From: Cylicocyclus nassatus
Taxonomy: Eukaryota > Nematoda > Chromadorea > Rhabditida > Strongylidae
Length of the DNA: 64,000 nt
Direction of reading: 5' to 3'
Assembly: GCA_958299035.1 (NCBI GenBank)
Contig: CATQJL010000112.1
Span: 66,123,117-66,187,116 of the forward strand
Below, in pieces: positions 45,601 through 56,754 of the stretch (its first letter is position 1; each line of letters starts with the position of its first letter). The notes beneath the pieces are model-generated. The model had not been told where the DNA came from, did not search any database, and worked only from the letters and a program-made list of their open reading frames with translations. The position numbers and the translations under genes were made by a program.

Positions 45601-48600
45601 CGTAGATAATTGAGATGCTCCAAAATTTGAAACATGCCCATTTTGCGTTTTGAAGTAAGTCATCTGCCTCATGGAGTACACTAGTGCCTTAGCCACATCA
45701 CAAAAAGCGGTGTATTTCAAAAGGCGCGATTTTTATTGCCACATGAATTACAGGGCTCCTAAATTGCAGAGTCGTTTGCACCAGCGGTCGCGCGATCGCC
45801 TCGCGCCCGGGCATCAATGGCGCCGCCTCGATCGATGGCGCCGGCGCCGGCAAAATGCCCGAGCGCGACGCGGTCGCGCGACCGCTGGTGCAAACGACTC
45901 TGCGATAGGAGCCCTGTAGCACACATTTGTTTTTACAAAGTTCTAGAAGTATGCAAAGTTTTGAAGTAGATATCTCGGACAATTTTATGGGTTGATTAGT
46001 CTTCATTTTGAATTTGATTTAAAACAAGTATTTAGATAGTCAAAAATCTGGAAATGCAAGTGATCACAAATTCATGAATATTTCATCAGTTTTCTGGCAA
46101 AAGCAGTCAAACTGAGCAAGTGGTAACTCCAAACAGCTAGCAAGCTAACTCACATTGTCCGTTACTTTGTAGAGATTTGTATAGTTCTAAACTGTATTTC
46201 TGCGTTGATGATTACTGGAGAGATCGTGCCTCTTGACCGTCTCACCACAGAAGGTCGAATTGACCGTTTAAGTTTGAGGAGAAATTTCGCATCTAACAAG
46301 GGGAGGATACTTGGTCGAAATGGCAAATTTATATAAAATGTGCACTATCTTACAGAGCACGAAATTCTGAATTCAAAATGTGTTTTCGATATTTGCAAAG
46401 CGCTCCTGGAAGGAGAATTGTGGGGATTTTCTAAGTAAGAATTTTGACGTGTTTCTGTAATGGAGTTATTCAGAATTGTGATTGAGCTCAAATGGAGCCA
46501 TTATTACTGCCAAGGCACTTCACGGCAATATATACCTTCAGTTCATTAAACTTATTAGTCATCACTCCTTTCATGTGCCGGAAAGACCTCAACACTTAGT
46601 TTCATCTTAAGAAAATCTTTGAATTTTTACCTCAAAAAGTACCCATAACTACCCACCCAGAAGCGCTTTGCAGACAACGGAGTGCAGATCTGGAATCAGC
46701 ATTTGATGTTCTATAAGATAGTACACATGTCCTATGAAAACGCCACTTCGACTAAGTATCTTTCCCTTTAAGAAGATTATGTACGTTACGTTACGTATGT
46801 ACGTTTTGCAATACGGCATTTGTACCTCTTTCAAGAGAAGAATGGTAGAAAAGTTTTTTAACCGATGACGGACGGCGATGGCGATGGACGGCGATGCGGA
46901 CATTCGGTGATTGACGCACTTTTTGCAGCCAGGGACGTGCAGGCCAAGCATTTTTTTCTGCTTTTTGCACTCGGGAATACTCTGGGTTCCTGGGAACTTT
47001 TACCCCTTCCCAAAAAGATGTTTGAAGTTGTTTACAAAGCAACTTTACGTCTCGCATAAACCACAAAAATTTTCGCCGCCGAAAAGTATTGCCGCGATAC
47101 CGCGTCGCTCCGCACCGCCAGGCGAAGGTTAGGCATCGTCGTCAGTGGGTTAGAGTCTGTCTTATGTTTTGGATGGCTTGTATCAAAAAAAAGGTTACAT
47201 CTGCATAAACGTACATAGAGGCTCAGTAGGAAGATTTCTAAATGGGGTGCAAACGTGCGCAATTCTGTTCCTACTCATCAAAATCAACGTTTTGATGTGA
47301 ACTTACTTGACCACAAAAAGTTGCTTCGAAGTTGTAGGGGGTTTCACATCCCAAACAAGTTCTACACTTGCAATTATACCCCAATCTTGCTTTACTGTGA
47401 TACTCAATTTATGTGCTGGAGTCGCGTCTTGATCTCCTTGAGCAGATGCTAAAACATACAATTTTACAAATTGTAAGACTAGAGCCACGGTGACATGAGA
47501 TTGTATTGTTCTAAGCGAGAAATGACACTGTCAATCTCAATACCTTGCGCATTTCGTCGCACATATCAACATGACTGAATTTTTGTGTTTGAATGATGGA
47601 TGTATGAGCTGCATTATACAATACCGCTCTCAGAACGTGCAAAATTTCCGTGAATGTCGCGGAAACCCCGGAATTCCGCGAAGGACCGCGAAATTTTCGG
47701 AATATCGCCATAACTTACTTCGGAAGGCATAAATTCTGGATCTGAAACAGGGTTATACTCAGCTCATTAAGGCTAATCTTTTGGTACCTTGCCTTACCGT
47801 AATTCTCGGGGCACGATTGATGCACGATCTGAGTGAATTTTGCATTTTGGGAGAGAGGACGTGGGTGTACGGCAGCAGTGAATCCTTTTGCGATTTTTCT
47901 GAAATTCTAGGGAGGGGAAGGAGGGGGGGGGGGGGAGGAGTAATCAGTGTTATTGGGTGTGGTTAGTTCTAAAATATGCGAACATGCCGTGATGATGCCG
48001 TCGATGTTGTTTTTCCCCTCCTCTGTTTGTTTAGTAGCTTCAAGCACCTATTTATTACGAAGGGGTGGGTACGAGTACAGGACACGAATATTGTGTTCAC
48101 CTCCCCCTCCCAAAATGCAAAATTCATCTCAGACCGTGCACCAATCGTGCCCCGAGAATTACGGTAAGGCAAGGTACCAAAAGATTCGCCTCAATGAGCT
48201 GAGCATAACCTTTGTTTCAAATCCAGAATTTATGCATTCCGAAGGAAGTTATGGTGATATTCCGAAAATTTCGCGGAATTCCCGGAATTCCGCGACATTT
48301 CCGGAATTCCGCGACATTCCCGGAATTCCGCGACATTTCCGGAATTTCGAGACATTTCCGGAATTCCGCGACATTCCCGGAATTCCGCGACATTCCGGGA
48401 ATTTCGCGACATTCCGGGAATTTCGCGGAATTTTCGGAATATCGCCATAACTTCCTTCGGAAGGCACAAATTCTAGATCTGAAACAAGAATTATACTCAG
48501 CTCATTAAGGCGAATTTTTTGATACCTTGCCTTACCGTAATTCTCGGGGCACGATTGGTGCACGGTCTGAGATGAATTTTGCATTTTGGGAGAGGGGAGG

Positions 48601-51600
48601 TGAACACAATATTCGTGCCCTGTACTCGAACCCACCCCTTCTAGTAATAAATAGGTGCTTGAAGCTACTAAACAAACAGAAGAGAGGAAAAACAACATCG
48701 ACGGCATCATCACGGCATGTTCGCATATTTTAGAACTAATCACACCCAATACCACTGATTACTCCCCCCCCCCCCTCCCTAGAATTTCAGAAAAATTGCA
48801 TAAGGATTCACTTGCTGCCGTACACCCACGTTCCCTCTCCCAAAATGCAAAATTCATCTCAGACCGTGCACCAATCGTGCCCCGAGAATTACGGTAAGGC
48901 AAGGTACCAAAAGGTTCGCCTTAATGAGCTGAGCATAACCTTCGTTTCAAATCCAGAATTTATGCATTCCGAAGGAAGTTATGGCGATATTCCGAAAATT
49001 CCGCGAAATTCCCGGAATGTCGCGAAATTCCGGAAATGTCGCGATATTCCGAGTACTCTGCGTTGATACCACTGCTTCCGGGGTTTCCGCGACATTCACG
49101 GAAATTTTGCACGTTCTGAAAGCGGTATTGTAAAGGGTGTCCCAAAAAATATCCCTACTGTTTGGTTCGATCGTTGATATCTTTTTTTGCGCTGATGTAT
49201 CTCGCCAATCTTCAAGCACCACTCCATGAAGCTGGCTTTAGCTTAAATTTGCGGTTTAGAGCAAACTACATGCCAGTTATTTTTCGCTACTGTAGAATTA
49301 GGGTAGGAGTTTTGACGAAGGCATTACTGAGGATAAATCTTGTCTCATAAAAAGATTTCGAAAGAGCTGAAAATATTGCCAGTGATTAATTCAAGACTCC
49401 AATTTCAAAAAGGACCTTGCATGTTACAAGTTACGCCGGGTACGCCAAAAAAACAACGTTTCAAAATTCATACTTGATAACAGTATCTTGAGTTGCGTTG
49501 TAGATCTATAGCTTGTTTTCAATGTGATCTCGTTTTTTTCAGACAAGCGTAACGTAACATCTTGAAACAGATTCTTCATAGCAGTTTCAAAAACGACTCA
49601 GAAAATGAGTGAAAACTACAACCTTGCCATGACCAAGTTCCTCTATTTCTATCACCCACTAAGCAGTCTAAATCGATGAATAGAGCAAATCAAATCCTAT
49701 AGGATGCAAAACAACTTTTTTCTCTTTTCCAAAAGTCTTCACAGCTTTTAGGTAAATTTTTTATCAACCATCAATTTTAGCAGGCCTTTCTCAAACAGAA
49801 ACTCCATCAATAATAATCTTTGGAATTTCAGAGTTTCAAAAATGACCTTTTATTAACACTTATTAAAAAGCAAATGAGCGTTCGCGTATTTGAAATATCA
49901 AATCTCGAATTTTTGAGTGTAGTTTCAGTTTTCTTCAAAAGCACGAGCCATAATAATATCATAATTTTATGCCTAAAGACTTTACGAATCGAAAGCAAAA
50001 GACATCTGCTAGAAAGAAACATCGAATGACATCTAAGTCCCTCTCCGGTTAATGTCCTACGAGACCAATCTTGGGACTCGAATGCATCAAAAAAGTATTT
50101 AAAAACTTTGCAAAGCAAGCAATGAAAAGGAGAAAACTGTTTTGTATCCTCTAGGGTACCTCTACTTACCACTTACCTGAGCTTCTTCGAGGGACAGTCC
50201 AAAAAACTAGAATATTAGAAAGATCTAATCATGGCAAATCGATGGATAGTAGTTTTCCAAACATTTTGTGAGAGCTCCTTGGTGCCAAAATGCTTTCAAG
50301 GACCGGTTTTGAGGAACCTGTTTCGCGAAATTTTATGCTTTTTTAGAAAAGCGAAATTACTTTACGCTGTTACGCTGATAGAAACGATCATAGGAACGAC
50401 ATATGATCGGCTAAAATCAGCGCAGAAAACTTCAGCCAAGAAATCATTGGTGCTTTATTGGGGAATTTCTGCATTTGCAGCTAATTTTCGAATGCCGCAA
50501 TGCTGGAAGTCTCTAAAGTGATCTACAGTAGCAAAAGTCGATCGGCATTCGCACTTTATTGTATATCTAAGTTAAAGCCCTAAAGAATGGCACCTAAGGA
50601 TTGCCGAAACACGCCAGGGCAAAAGAGATATTTTGAATAAAGTAAGGGGATTTGTAGAACATCCTGACCGTGAGATATGAGATAGAGATTACTCGACAAA
50701 CGTATTTCTCAACACAACAACTGTGCAGGTTGTTGCGCACACAGCAACTGTGCAGGTTGTTGCGCAAATGAGTAAAGGCAGCAGGTACAGTCAGATTCGC
50801 ATAGCCCCTGACGATGTACCATGAAAACACCGTTTGGCCCAGTTCTACATGCTTATCCCGCTCACACTGCCAAAATCGAATCAGTGAAGCTGACAGCGAT
50901 TTTGCAACAGTTGACTAATTTTCGAGTTCCATTCTTGACCTGTAACCGTGCTCCATTTTTATTCGTATTGATACTGAAGCTGTGCTTTCCTTCACAATGA
51001 TACTACTGATATTTTGATGGTGCTGTTTTTGTCTTATTCTTGTCATTCTTGACGAAAAAAAAGGTAGAGATTTGTTCTCAAACAAATCACTATTGAGAGT
51101 AAAACAGCAAAGAAACGGGAGCAAAAAGCTACTGCCGCTTAGGGGATTTTTGGCTGCTTGTGCTGCGCCGCGCATTGAGAACTCACCATACAGTCTGCCT
51201 TAATCCTAACCAGGCGAAAATTGGCATGGCGGGAGTCCGCGTCGCTAGGGTTGTGCGGTCACGCCCACGGCCTGCTTCTCTACTCTCTCTCCAATCCTTT
51301 TGCTCTCTCCGACAGCGCGCATATGCAGCGCAAACGCTTGGCGCTGCGAGCGCGCAAATCTACGCCGACGGTTCGGCCTGCCCAATTGAAGCAGACTGTA
51401 CATCAGTTTGCGCGCAGTGAAAGTCGTACCCCGGAAATTACTGCGTCTTATACCCCGGAAATTAGGGTAATTTTTAAAGATGTGACATTAAATGTCTGCC
51501 AAACTCAAACATTCAAACTCTCATAATCTCGGCAGATATTGAAGTAAGATTTGGAATCAGCTCATCGAGGCGCACCCAATGGTTTGCATATCATTTCGTT

Positions 51601-52927
51601 TCGCCACTGCGATCTGGTATCCTTCCTTTGTAAGAAGACTAGGACACACCGGTGCGTATGAGACGATTTTTTCCCGCTTGGAATTCAAAAAGAAAGTCTA
51701 GGCATTGATGTGGGGAAAACCGCATTGTGTGGTTGAGCTCAATCTGAGCAAAATGTGACTTGAAGGCAATGTCCGGGCAAGAAGTTGATTTCGAGATTTT
51801 GTGCTTATTCGGACCTATTCGCTATGATGAATCCGAAAACCCACACAGGAAGCGCTTGATTGGCAAAAAAAGGACTTTAACGCAGAAGGGAAATCAGCAG
51901 GGAGCGTGGTCTTCCCCACGGTATAGGCTTACCAACCAGCATCGGTTATGCGACTCGCGCCTGCGGCGACTTGCGACGATGCGATCTGGCGCGCGCGAAC
52001 TGTGCCACGCGGGCACGCTGCATGCGACGGTGCGTCGTCGCAAGGCCTGCTGGCGCGGGACCGATGCCGGCTGATACAGTCTATATATTTACGCTCCCAA
52101 CTTCCGGAGCGATCTTCTCAATTCCGTTAGCCTTCCTGACATCGTCACTGGCCAAGTGCAAACGCGTGATTTGAAGTGAAACCAGCAAGATCGCTCCGGA
52201 AGGTGGGAGCGTGAATCCACAGTGGCTAAGACCAAATAATAATTTCCATCATCCTTAAAGTCCTTTTCCGCCGTTTTTGCGCTCTCCAGTGTGGATTTTC
52301 GGTTTCAGCATAGCGAATAGGCCGGGTAAGCACGAAATCTCAAAATCAACTTTTTGGCCGGACATTACCTTTAAAGCTAATGTCCAGGCTAAACCTAACC
52401 CCCTCCGATTAGTGTCGGTCCTGAGTGTAAGCCCCAGAAAAGGGGCATCTGCGTTGGTCTGGTTTTCTAACGTTGTCTCTGAATGGAGATAAGGAGCCTG
52501 GAAGTCCCTATCTGGGCGGAGTCTGATATCAGACTCCGCCCAGATAGGGTCTGCCTCTCGACACGTACTACATGGCAATGAGTAGAAGTTGCACACTGCT
52601 GTAACTGCACCCATGAGTTGCAGCTCCTACCTGCTGGCATGCCGACGAGGACGAGCGATTCGAAACTCGTCCACGCCCTCAAGACGGTCCCCAGGAATCG
52701 GGTTTTTTTGTGAATTTTGAAGAGTTTGAAGTTCGAAACTGTAATTAGGGCCACAAAAAGGCCCCAGAATGACGAAAAAAAGAGGGCCAAATTCTGGGTG
52801 GACGCTGCCTTTAAGGTCAGAGTTTTGGGTTTTGATACGCTCTCACTCAATTTCACTTACCAGTGAGGATGAGGAGAAACAGGGCATTCAGTGACGCGCA
52901 TTGTCTCCAAAGCAGGTTTCCTACCAT
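42541..52927 (-). CDS. Secreted or type I membrane protein gene, N-terminal three exons
   Basis: A three-exon gene start on the minus strand: exon 1 at 52927-52861, exon 2 at 47448-47307, exon 3 at 42640-42541. The exons join in phase (1, then 2, then 0) and give 103 residues without a stop. Residues 1 to about 26 form a signal peptide: a basic n-region (LLWRQ), a hydrophobic core NALFLLILTA, and an ASA-Q cleavage site that only appears when exons 1 and 2 are joined. The mature part includes DWGIIASVELVWDV, which might be one strand pair of a beta-sandwich (FN3- or Ig-like), a weak guess. I do not recognise the family. It acts in the secretory pathway or outside the cell. Introns of 5.4 and 4.7 kb are full of palindromic repeats. 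Further 3' exons must exist below 42541. Confidence 0.75.
42682..43130. other. Intronic DNA, nothing recognised
   Basis: Intron 2 of the minus-strand gene up to the start of the large palindrome. No exon with matching phase was found here. Confidence 0.5.
43569..44330. mobile_element. TA-flanked MITE (CAGGGTGTTTGATAAG ends)
   Basis: It starts CAGGGTGTTTGATAAGTTTG and ends CAAACTTATCAAACACCCTG, with TA on both sides (43567-43568, 44331-44332). The terminal inverted repeats extend about 70 bp (GTCCTCAAGTGCTTCAACTG). The inside carries sequence of the GAATTCCGCGA repeat family (GATGAGCTGAGCAAGG) and the ACATGTCCAT tandem. Confidence 0.85.
44083..44165. repeat. ACATGTCCAT-type palindromic tandem repeat
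   Basis: Roughly ten-base units of GACATGTATG on the left switch to ACATGTCCAT on the right around 44115-44130. The whole block is both tandem and palindromic, with ACATGT at each unit centre. Confidence 0.8.
44782..47306. other. Intron 2 DNA with MITEs
   Basis: It holds an ATCGAT family fragment (44780-44918, with ATCGATTTATCGATCC and GCCAGCTAGT), an inverted pair ATGGCCTCATAACT at 45126 and AGTTATGAGGCCAT near 45240, and the 166-bp MITE at 45751. No exon with coherent phase was found, and several donor-like sites were examined near 46150-46330 without an open frame in the right phase. Confidence 0.5.
45751..45916. mobile_element. 166-bp GC-rich palindromic MITE
   Basis: TA flanks both sides (45749-45750, 45917-45918). 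The ends are CAGGGCTCCTA and TAGGAGCCCTG, and arms of about 49 bp include AGAGTCGTTTGCACCAGCGG and its exact inverse. The loop is rich in GGCGCC and CGATCGAT. The GC content contrasts with the surrounding AT-rich intron. Confidence 0.9.
47307..47448 (-). CDS. Exon 2 of the secreted-protein gene
   Basis: The acceptor is TTGTATGTTTTAG and the donor GTAAGT. The 142 bases enter in phase 1 and leave in phase 2. The first codon is completed by the G of exon 1 to give Ala, finishing the signal peptide (ASAQ); then comes GDQDATPAHKLSITVKQDWG and the rest to QLFVV. Confidence 0.8.
47627..49135. mobile_element. 1.5-kb nested palindrome with GGAATTCCGCGA core
   Basis: The ends are TACAATACCGCTCTCAGAAC and the near-inverse GTTCTGAAAGCGGTATTGTA, so TA flanks are likely. 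The left half (to about 48360) and the right half are inverted copies of about 740 bp. Each half is itself partly palindromic: the block with CCGAGAATTACGGTAAGGCA and CAAAATGCAAAATTCATC occurs four times, in alternating orientation (about 47770-47850, 48110-48190, 48510-48590, 48840-48920). Long C or G runs sit near 47920 and 48770. The interior palindrome is a 19-bp tandem. It lies in intron 1 of the minus-strand gene. Confidence 0.85.
48271..48435. repeat. 19-bp tandem repeat with EcoRI-like core
   Basis: Units of CCGGAATTCCGCGACATTT or the -TTC variant run head to tail from 48282 for about six copies, then turn into the complementary form CCGGGAATTTCGCGACATT. Three units make 57 bp, so a 19-residue repeating reading frame stays open on both strands. 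Confidence 0.9.
49136..51763. other. Intron 1 DNA, no gene recognised
   Basis: It starts with a Tc1/mariner-like end (AAGGGTGTCCCAAAAAATAT) whose partner was not located with certainty. At 50717-50768 a unit with ACTGTGCAGGTTGTTGCGCA is present twice in tandem. ORFs at 49828-50172 and 50231-50521 have no recognisable motif. Confidence 0.5.
51764..52370. mobile_element. TTAA-type palindromic MITE
   Basis: The ends are AGGCAATGTCCGGGCAAGAA and, inverted, TTTTTGGCCGGACATTACCT. The left target reads TTGA and the right TTAA (52371-52374). Arms of about 110 bp carry AGTTGATTTCGAGATTT and its inverse. An inner palindrome pairs CTCCCAACTTCCGGAGCGAT with ATCGCTCCGGAAGGTGGGAG. Confidence 0.75.
52375..52810. 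mobile_element. TTAA-type MITE sharing its TTAA with the preceding one
   Basis: It starts AGCTAATGTCCAGGC after TTAA 52371-52374 and ends TGGGTGGACGCTGCCT before TTAA 52811-52814. The ends match the family consensus imperfectly on the left. It contains the 44-bp palindrome at 52506. Its right end is only 46 bp from the exon 1 donor of the minus-strand gene. Confidence 0.65.
52506..52549. repeat. 44-bp perfect palindrome, no spacer
   Basis: CCCTATCTGGGCGGAGTCTG at 52506 is followed by ATATC at the centre and then the exact inverse to 52549. Zero-spacer perfect palindromes of this size are unstable in cloning and may mark a recent event. Confidence 0.95.
52861..52927 (-). CDS. Exon 1 of the secreted-protein gene (signal peptide)
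   Basis: ATG at 52927-52925; the exon encodes MVGNLLWRQCASLNALFLLI plus LT and one base, then GTAAGT. The start is preceded by ACTCAAGCA with no clear trans-splice acceptor. No other in-frame ATG lies just upstream in the readable frame, and the hydrophobic core fits a signal peptide. Confidence 0.8.
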
Positions 52928-53905
52928 TGCTTGAGTGACCACTTCTCGAAGGAAGGCCGTAACGAATGAATGCCACATTTCCCCAATGCCTCTCCAATTT
53001 GACGAGGCTTTACATGTATAATCTTTTCCCAGCTTTAAAACAAGCGCAAAATTGGTAGCTCAAACGTGGCAGTCTTCACAATAGTGAATACAAAGCAATA
53101 CTTTGCAGGCATCAAAGGTTTATCCATGTTACCACATGTCTACGAAGCTTACTTTGCTCTACGGCTGGAGAGAATTATTAGGCATTCCCTGACAAAGACC
53201 CCAGACATACTACTCGTCTAAGCCAGTGTTTTATGCTGCATCTAATATCGTTCTTTTTCCCCCAAAATGTAGCGGGCGGAGCTTTGCCAACGTATGCGCG
53301 TGGCAGCATTTGGCACCTAGAGAGTAAAAAAAAATAATGCTTTAGAATGGAGGTTCAACAAGTTTTTCAACGTGTTCAAATGTCTGCAGGGCCACGCTCG
53401 CTATACGCATGGGAATCTCCTATACATAGTAAGCAGCTTGTTTGGATTGGCCACTTCAGTTTCTAACCGTTCCTTGTTAGGCGGATCTTTGGTAACTTCC
53501 CTGTTGTTGCTTTGTTCCATCGAATGATACCTTAAGTTTGCTAGGAGAACAAGACTTGATTTATTTAAAAAGAATTTCACTTTTGGGACAATCTAATAGC
53601 TATTAGCTTCGAAAGCCAAAAATCGCAAATAAGCTCGTGAAAAACTGAAAGATAGACAATTTGTGAAAACTTTTGTCATGCCACAGCAACCTAACTGCAT
53701 ATTTTGGCCTAGTAATAAGTCCCAGAGATGCATATTTATGTTAAATTATGCATTTTGCGTACAGGGTTTCCTTGCAATGGTTTAATAAGGCTCAAGGCGC
53801 TTAACAGACGAGAAAAAGTAATTTAGAGTCAGCGCGTTCTATACCTCACCCACTGGTATGCAACGTAGTACTGACCACTTTTACTTCTGACCTTTCTTTG
53901 TAACA
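52928..53905. other. Upstream region of the minus-strand gene
   Basis: The DNA 5' of the start codon has no definite TATA box that I can defend and no splice-leader acceptor close to the ATG. It is AT-rich without a repeat I can name. A MITE follows at 53914. Confidence 0.4.
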
Positions 53906-53913
53906 TCCTCCTA

Positions 53914-54059
53914 GGGTGGAGGACATTAGGTCGCCGAATTTGGAAGAGTCCCGCGCGGATTCCCTGCAGGAACGCATGTCCGCGCATGTGCAAGGGTGCT
54001 TATTTGTCGCAAATGACCGCGGGGACCGCACTTTTTCGGCGACCTAATGTCCTCCACCC
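53914..54059. mobile_element. 146-bp MITE with exact 8-bp target duplication
   Basis: TCCTCCTA occurs at 53906-53913 and again at 54060-54067. The ends are GGGTGGAGGACATTAGGTCG and its exact inverse. The interior has GC-rich CGCGCGG and CCGCGGGG segments. The 8-bp duplication suggests hAT, but the ends do not match the CAGTGGCG family. Confidence 0.85.
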
Positions 54060-54067
54060 TCCTCCTA

Positions 54068-55812
54068 CGAACCTTTCGGCAACAGTGAAATCCCTCAAGC
54101 GTTTGGCCAAACGCTACAAATTTTTAGCCTCAGACAATTTAAGAATATATAAACTTTCCCTATTCAAAATTCCATTGAGGCCAGAGCGATTCTATCTAAA
54201 ACAAACCATTTTTTTGCTGTATCATCAGACGCTTTGCCTGCAAACAGTGCCCTAAAAGCACTTTGCTTTTTCCTTCAAAACAGCACATATCTCGACGCCG
54301 TCCCCAGCACGTAACGTCTATTTTTCAGTCACGTACACACTGATAACTGATAAATTGATCTATGAAAGCTATTTCTCCACACATCTTCACTGATAGTGTC
54401 TGAAAACATGATGCACCATTCAAACGTTCTATGGTTTCGATTTCTACAGTTACCAAGTACATGAAAGGCCAATCATCTTATAGGATGGGCGAAAAAAATT
54501 AACAGTGCAGGCATCTTGCAAATTGACCATCAAACTGACACCATCGCTTGAAAGCCTCAAAGAGGAGAAATAGAGTGAATGAATTCAGACAAGTTTCTAA
54601 CATCTATGTTTGATTTCTGAAAGATAAAATAAGAAGAAATTTACACTCAACCGGTTTCGGGCCTTAGAACTATACCGGTAGAGTAGCTTTCCTGGTGGCC
54701 CTCTTCAGTAGTTCCCAGGAAAGCTGCAAAAGTTCTTGAAAGCCTATATAGTGCTATCAAAAAGCCAAAAGGCGTTAGCTAAGTTCAAGTAGAACAAAAA
54801 CAAGGGTAACGGTAGGAATGCGGATGAACTATCTCCAAATGAGATGAGATATGTGTAAATGAGTTGTGATCCCGCCATCTACTCAGATATATATGTGTGT
54901 GTATGCCTGATTTGAATTCGACCTAATTAATCTGGCGCGCGGGCGCGTACAGCAAAATGGTAAGATCAAATATTGAAAAATTACTGGACTCTAAGGCTTC
55001 ACAGGTCTATAGTCTTAGTGCATAAGGTTGCATTATGAAGGGTATTTGAGCTTAAATGTGAGTCTATTGAGACTATACCTACCAAACTTTGAGCCTAAAA
55101 TTAATTTCCCAGTGTAACTATCAACTAAAAATTCTGTTACAATGATTTTTAGCGTATTCCCACAATGATATTTTGTGAACTGAGATTATGTCCTCCAGAG
55201 TTCCCTTATTTCATGAACCAAAGGTAGATGTACAGCTACGTCAAAGCCATATTTACGCAATATGTAAGGGTTATCCCTCAAAGTATGACATAAGGTCCTA
55301 ATTAGTATTCTTTCCTCCCTGAACATCGGTGGATAAGTGATATTGCAGGATTACTCGTACCCGAATGAAAAAGAAATTGTGCTAGAAATTCCAAACAAAA
55401 TGGTGACTACTTGGTTGATGCTTTTGGTCATTAGAAGTGGATTTATCAGGATTCGCTACAAAATCTGCATTTGCACTGACTTTTAAACCTTGTACCTTCA
55501 TTGGCTAGCATGCAGTGAAGATCTAGTTCCAACTCATCTTTTACGAAGATCCTTATCGATTTTCTTTTGCAGAAAAAACTCAGAAGTCAGATCTACATTG
55601 ATTATTATTAACATTTATTTTGTTGATATCGCTTCTACAGTCGCGGGGTAAATTTATCCCGTCCACAGTGACGAATCGTCTCTGCATGCGATGGATCGCC
55701 TAAACAGCACTGCTATTCTAAGCATCTAGGTGAGCAAATCAATTGGTCATTCCACCAATCATTTTGGCTATCTTTTACTTCGTGCTAAGTTATCACAAAG
55801 TATGCACTAATT
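54068..55812. other. No gene recognised
   Basis: AT-rich unassigned DNA. Around 54660-54730 GGGCCTTAGAACTATACCGG and CCTGGTGGCCCTCTTCAGTA resemble repeat ends, but no partner was placed. Confidence 0.5.
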
Positions 55813-56754
55813 TTAGGTTGGTGCAAAGTAATGCGCGTTTTGCGAGTTCTCACTTTGACGTGTTATAACTTTCTGAAAAATCTACTTTTTCAATGCGATA
55901 AAAAAAATTAGAGGTACCAAGCCTTTCGCAACATAGAGCACATCTTCCTATATCCATACCACCATCGGGCAGAAAAATATGGATTGATAAGCAGAACAAG
56001 TTTTTTTCCGAAACTTCGTCTTTAACTAATCATAACTTACTTCGTCTTTAACCAATCATAACTTTCTTCAAAATTTGTTAATAGAGATAATAAGTAGCCT
56101 ATGTTGCAGCCGGAAGTCAGCAGTACAAAAAAGTCGAAAAGCGTTCAAATAAAGAGTATTTGCGAATGGGAAATAATCAAAATCCAAAATTGTCCGCTTT
56201 TCTGGACATTTCTTCGCTGGCCAAAAAACCCCAAAATATGGGGTTTTTTGATTTTCTGCGCAATGAACAGCTCACAATTCTGTAACTGTTAAAAACTGTT
56301 AGTAGGAGGCCTACTCTTACGCTGACAGAAATGAGCAAAGCTTTAGCGATGCCCTCTTCAAAGGAAACTTATGGATCACAGAATGATCAAAACACTGCCC
56401 ATGTTAAGGCACCAAAATCTCAGTTTAGGTAATTGCTGAGAAAATAGTACAGTGCGCGTAATGTAGGCAATTTCCATTAAATACAGAAGCTAGAGTTTCA
56501 TAAGTTTGTCTCTATTTGGGCATGATTTCTGGCCAGAAAAGTGAATGCAATAAAATTTTGGTTTCGTGTACGATATGTGAAGCTCTCATTTTTTAACTAA
56601 TGAAGCTAGAAGCCCGTTTCAACCACCATTGGATTGAGGATGAAAGGAGCTTCTTAAAAGTTGCTAAGTTTTTCTCGAAGAAGAAAGTTTGATGGAGAAA
56701 AGTTGTCCTAAATTAAGGGCTAGAAAAACGCGCATTACTTTTGCACCAATCTAA
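55813..56754. mobile_element. Mariner-type MITE
   Basis: It starts TTAGGTTGGTGCAAAGTAAT and ends ATTACTTTTGCACCAATCTA(A), followed by TA. Both ends include GCGCGTTTT in inverted orientation. The TTAGGTTGGTGCAAAAGTAA terminus is a common mariner end. About 940 bp, no transposase. Confidence 0.85.

Noticed and set aside
46140..46330. An extra exon in intron 2 of the minus-strand gene
   Set aside because: Donor- and acceptor-like sites exist, but every frame with the needed phase meets a stop.
48282..48394. CRISPR-like array
   Set aside because: Units are contiguous 19-bp tandem repeats without spacers, in a eukaryotic intron.
47947..48755. 167- and 168-residue ORFs on opposite strands as real genes
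   Set aside because: They are mirror images across one palindrome, depend on a 19-bp tandem repeat for their second half, and show no protein family.
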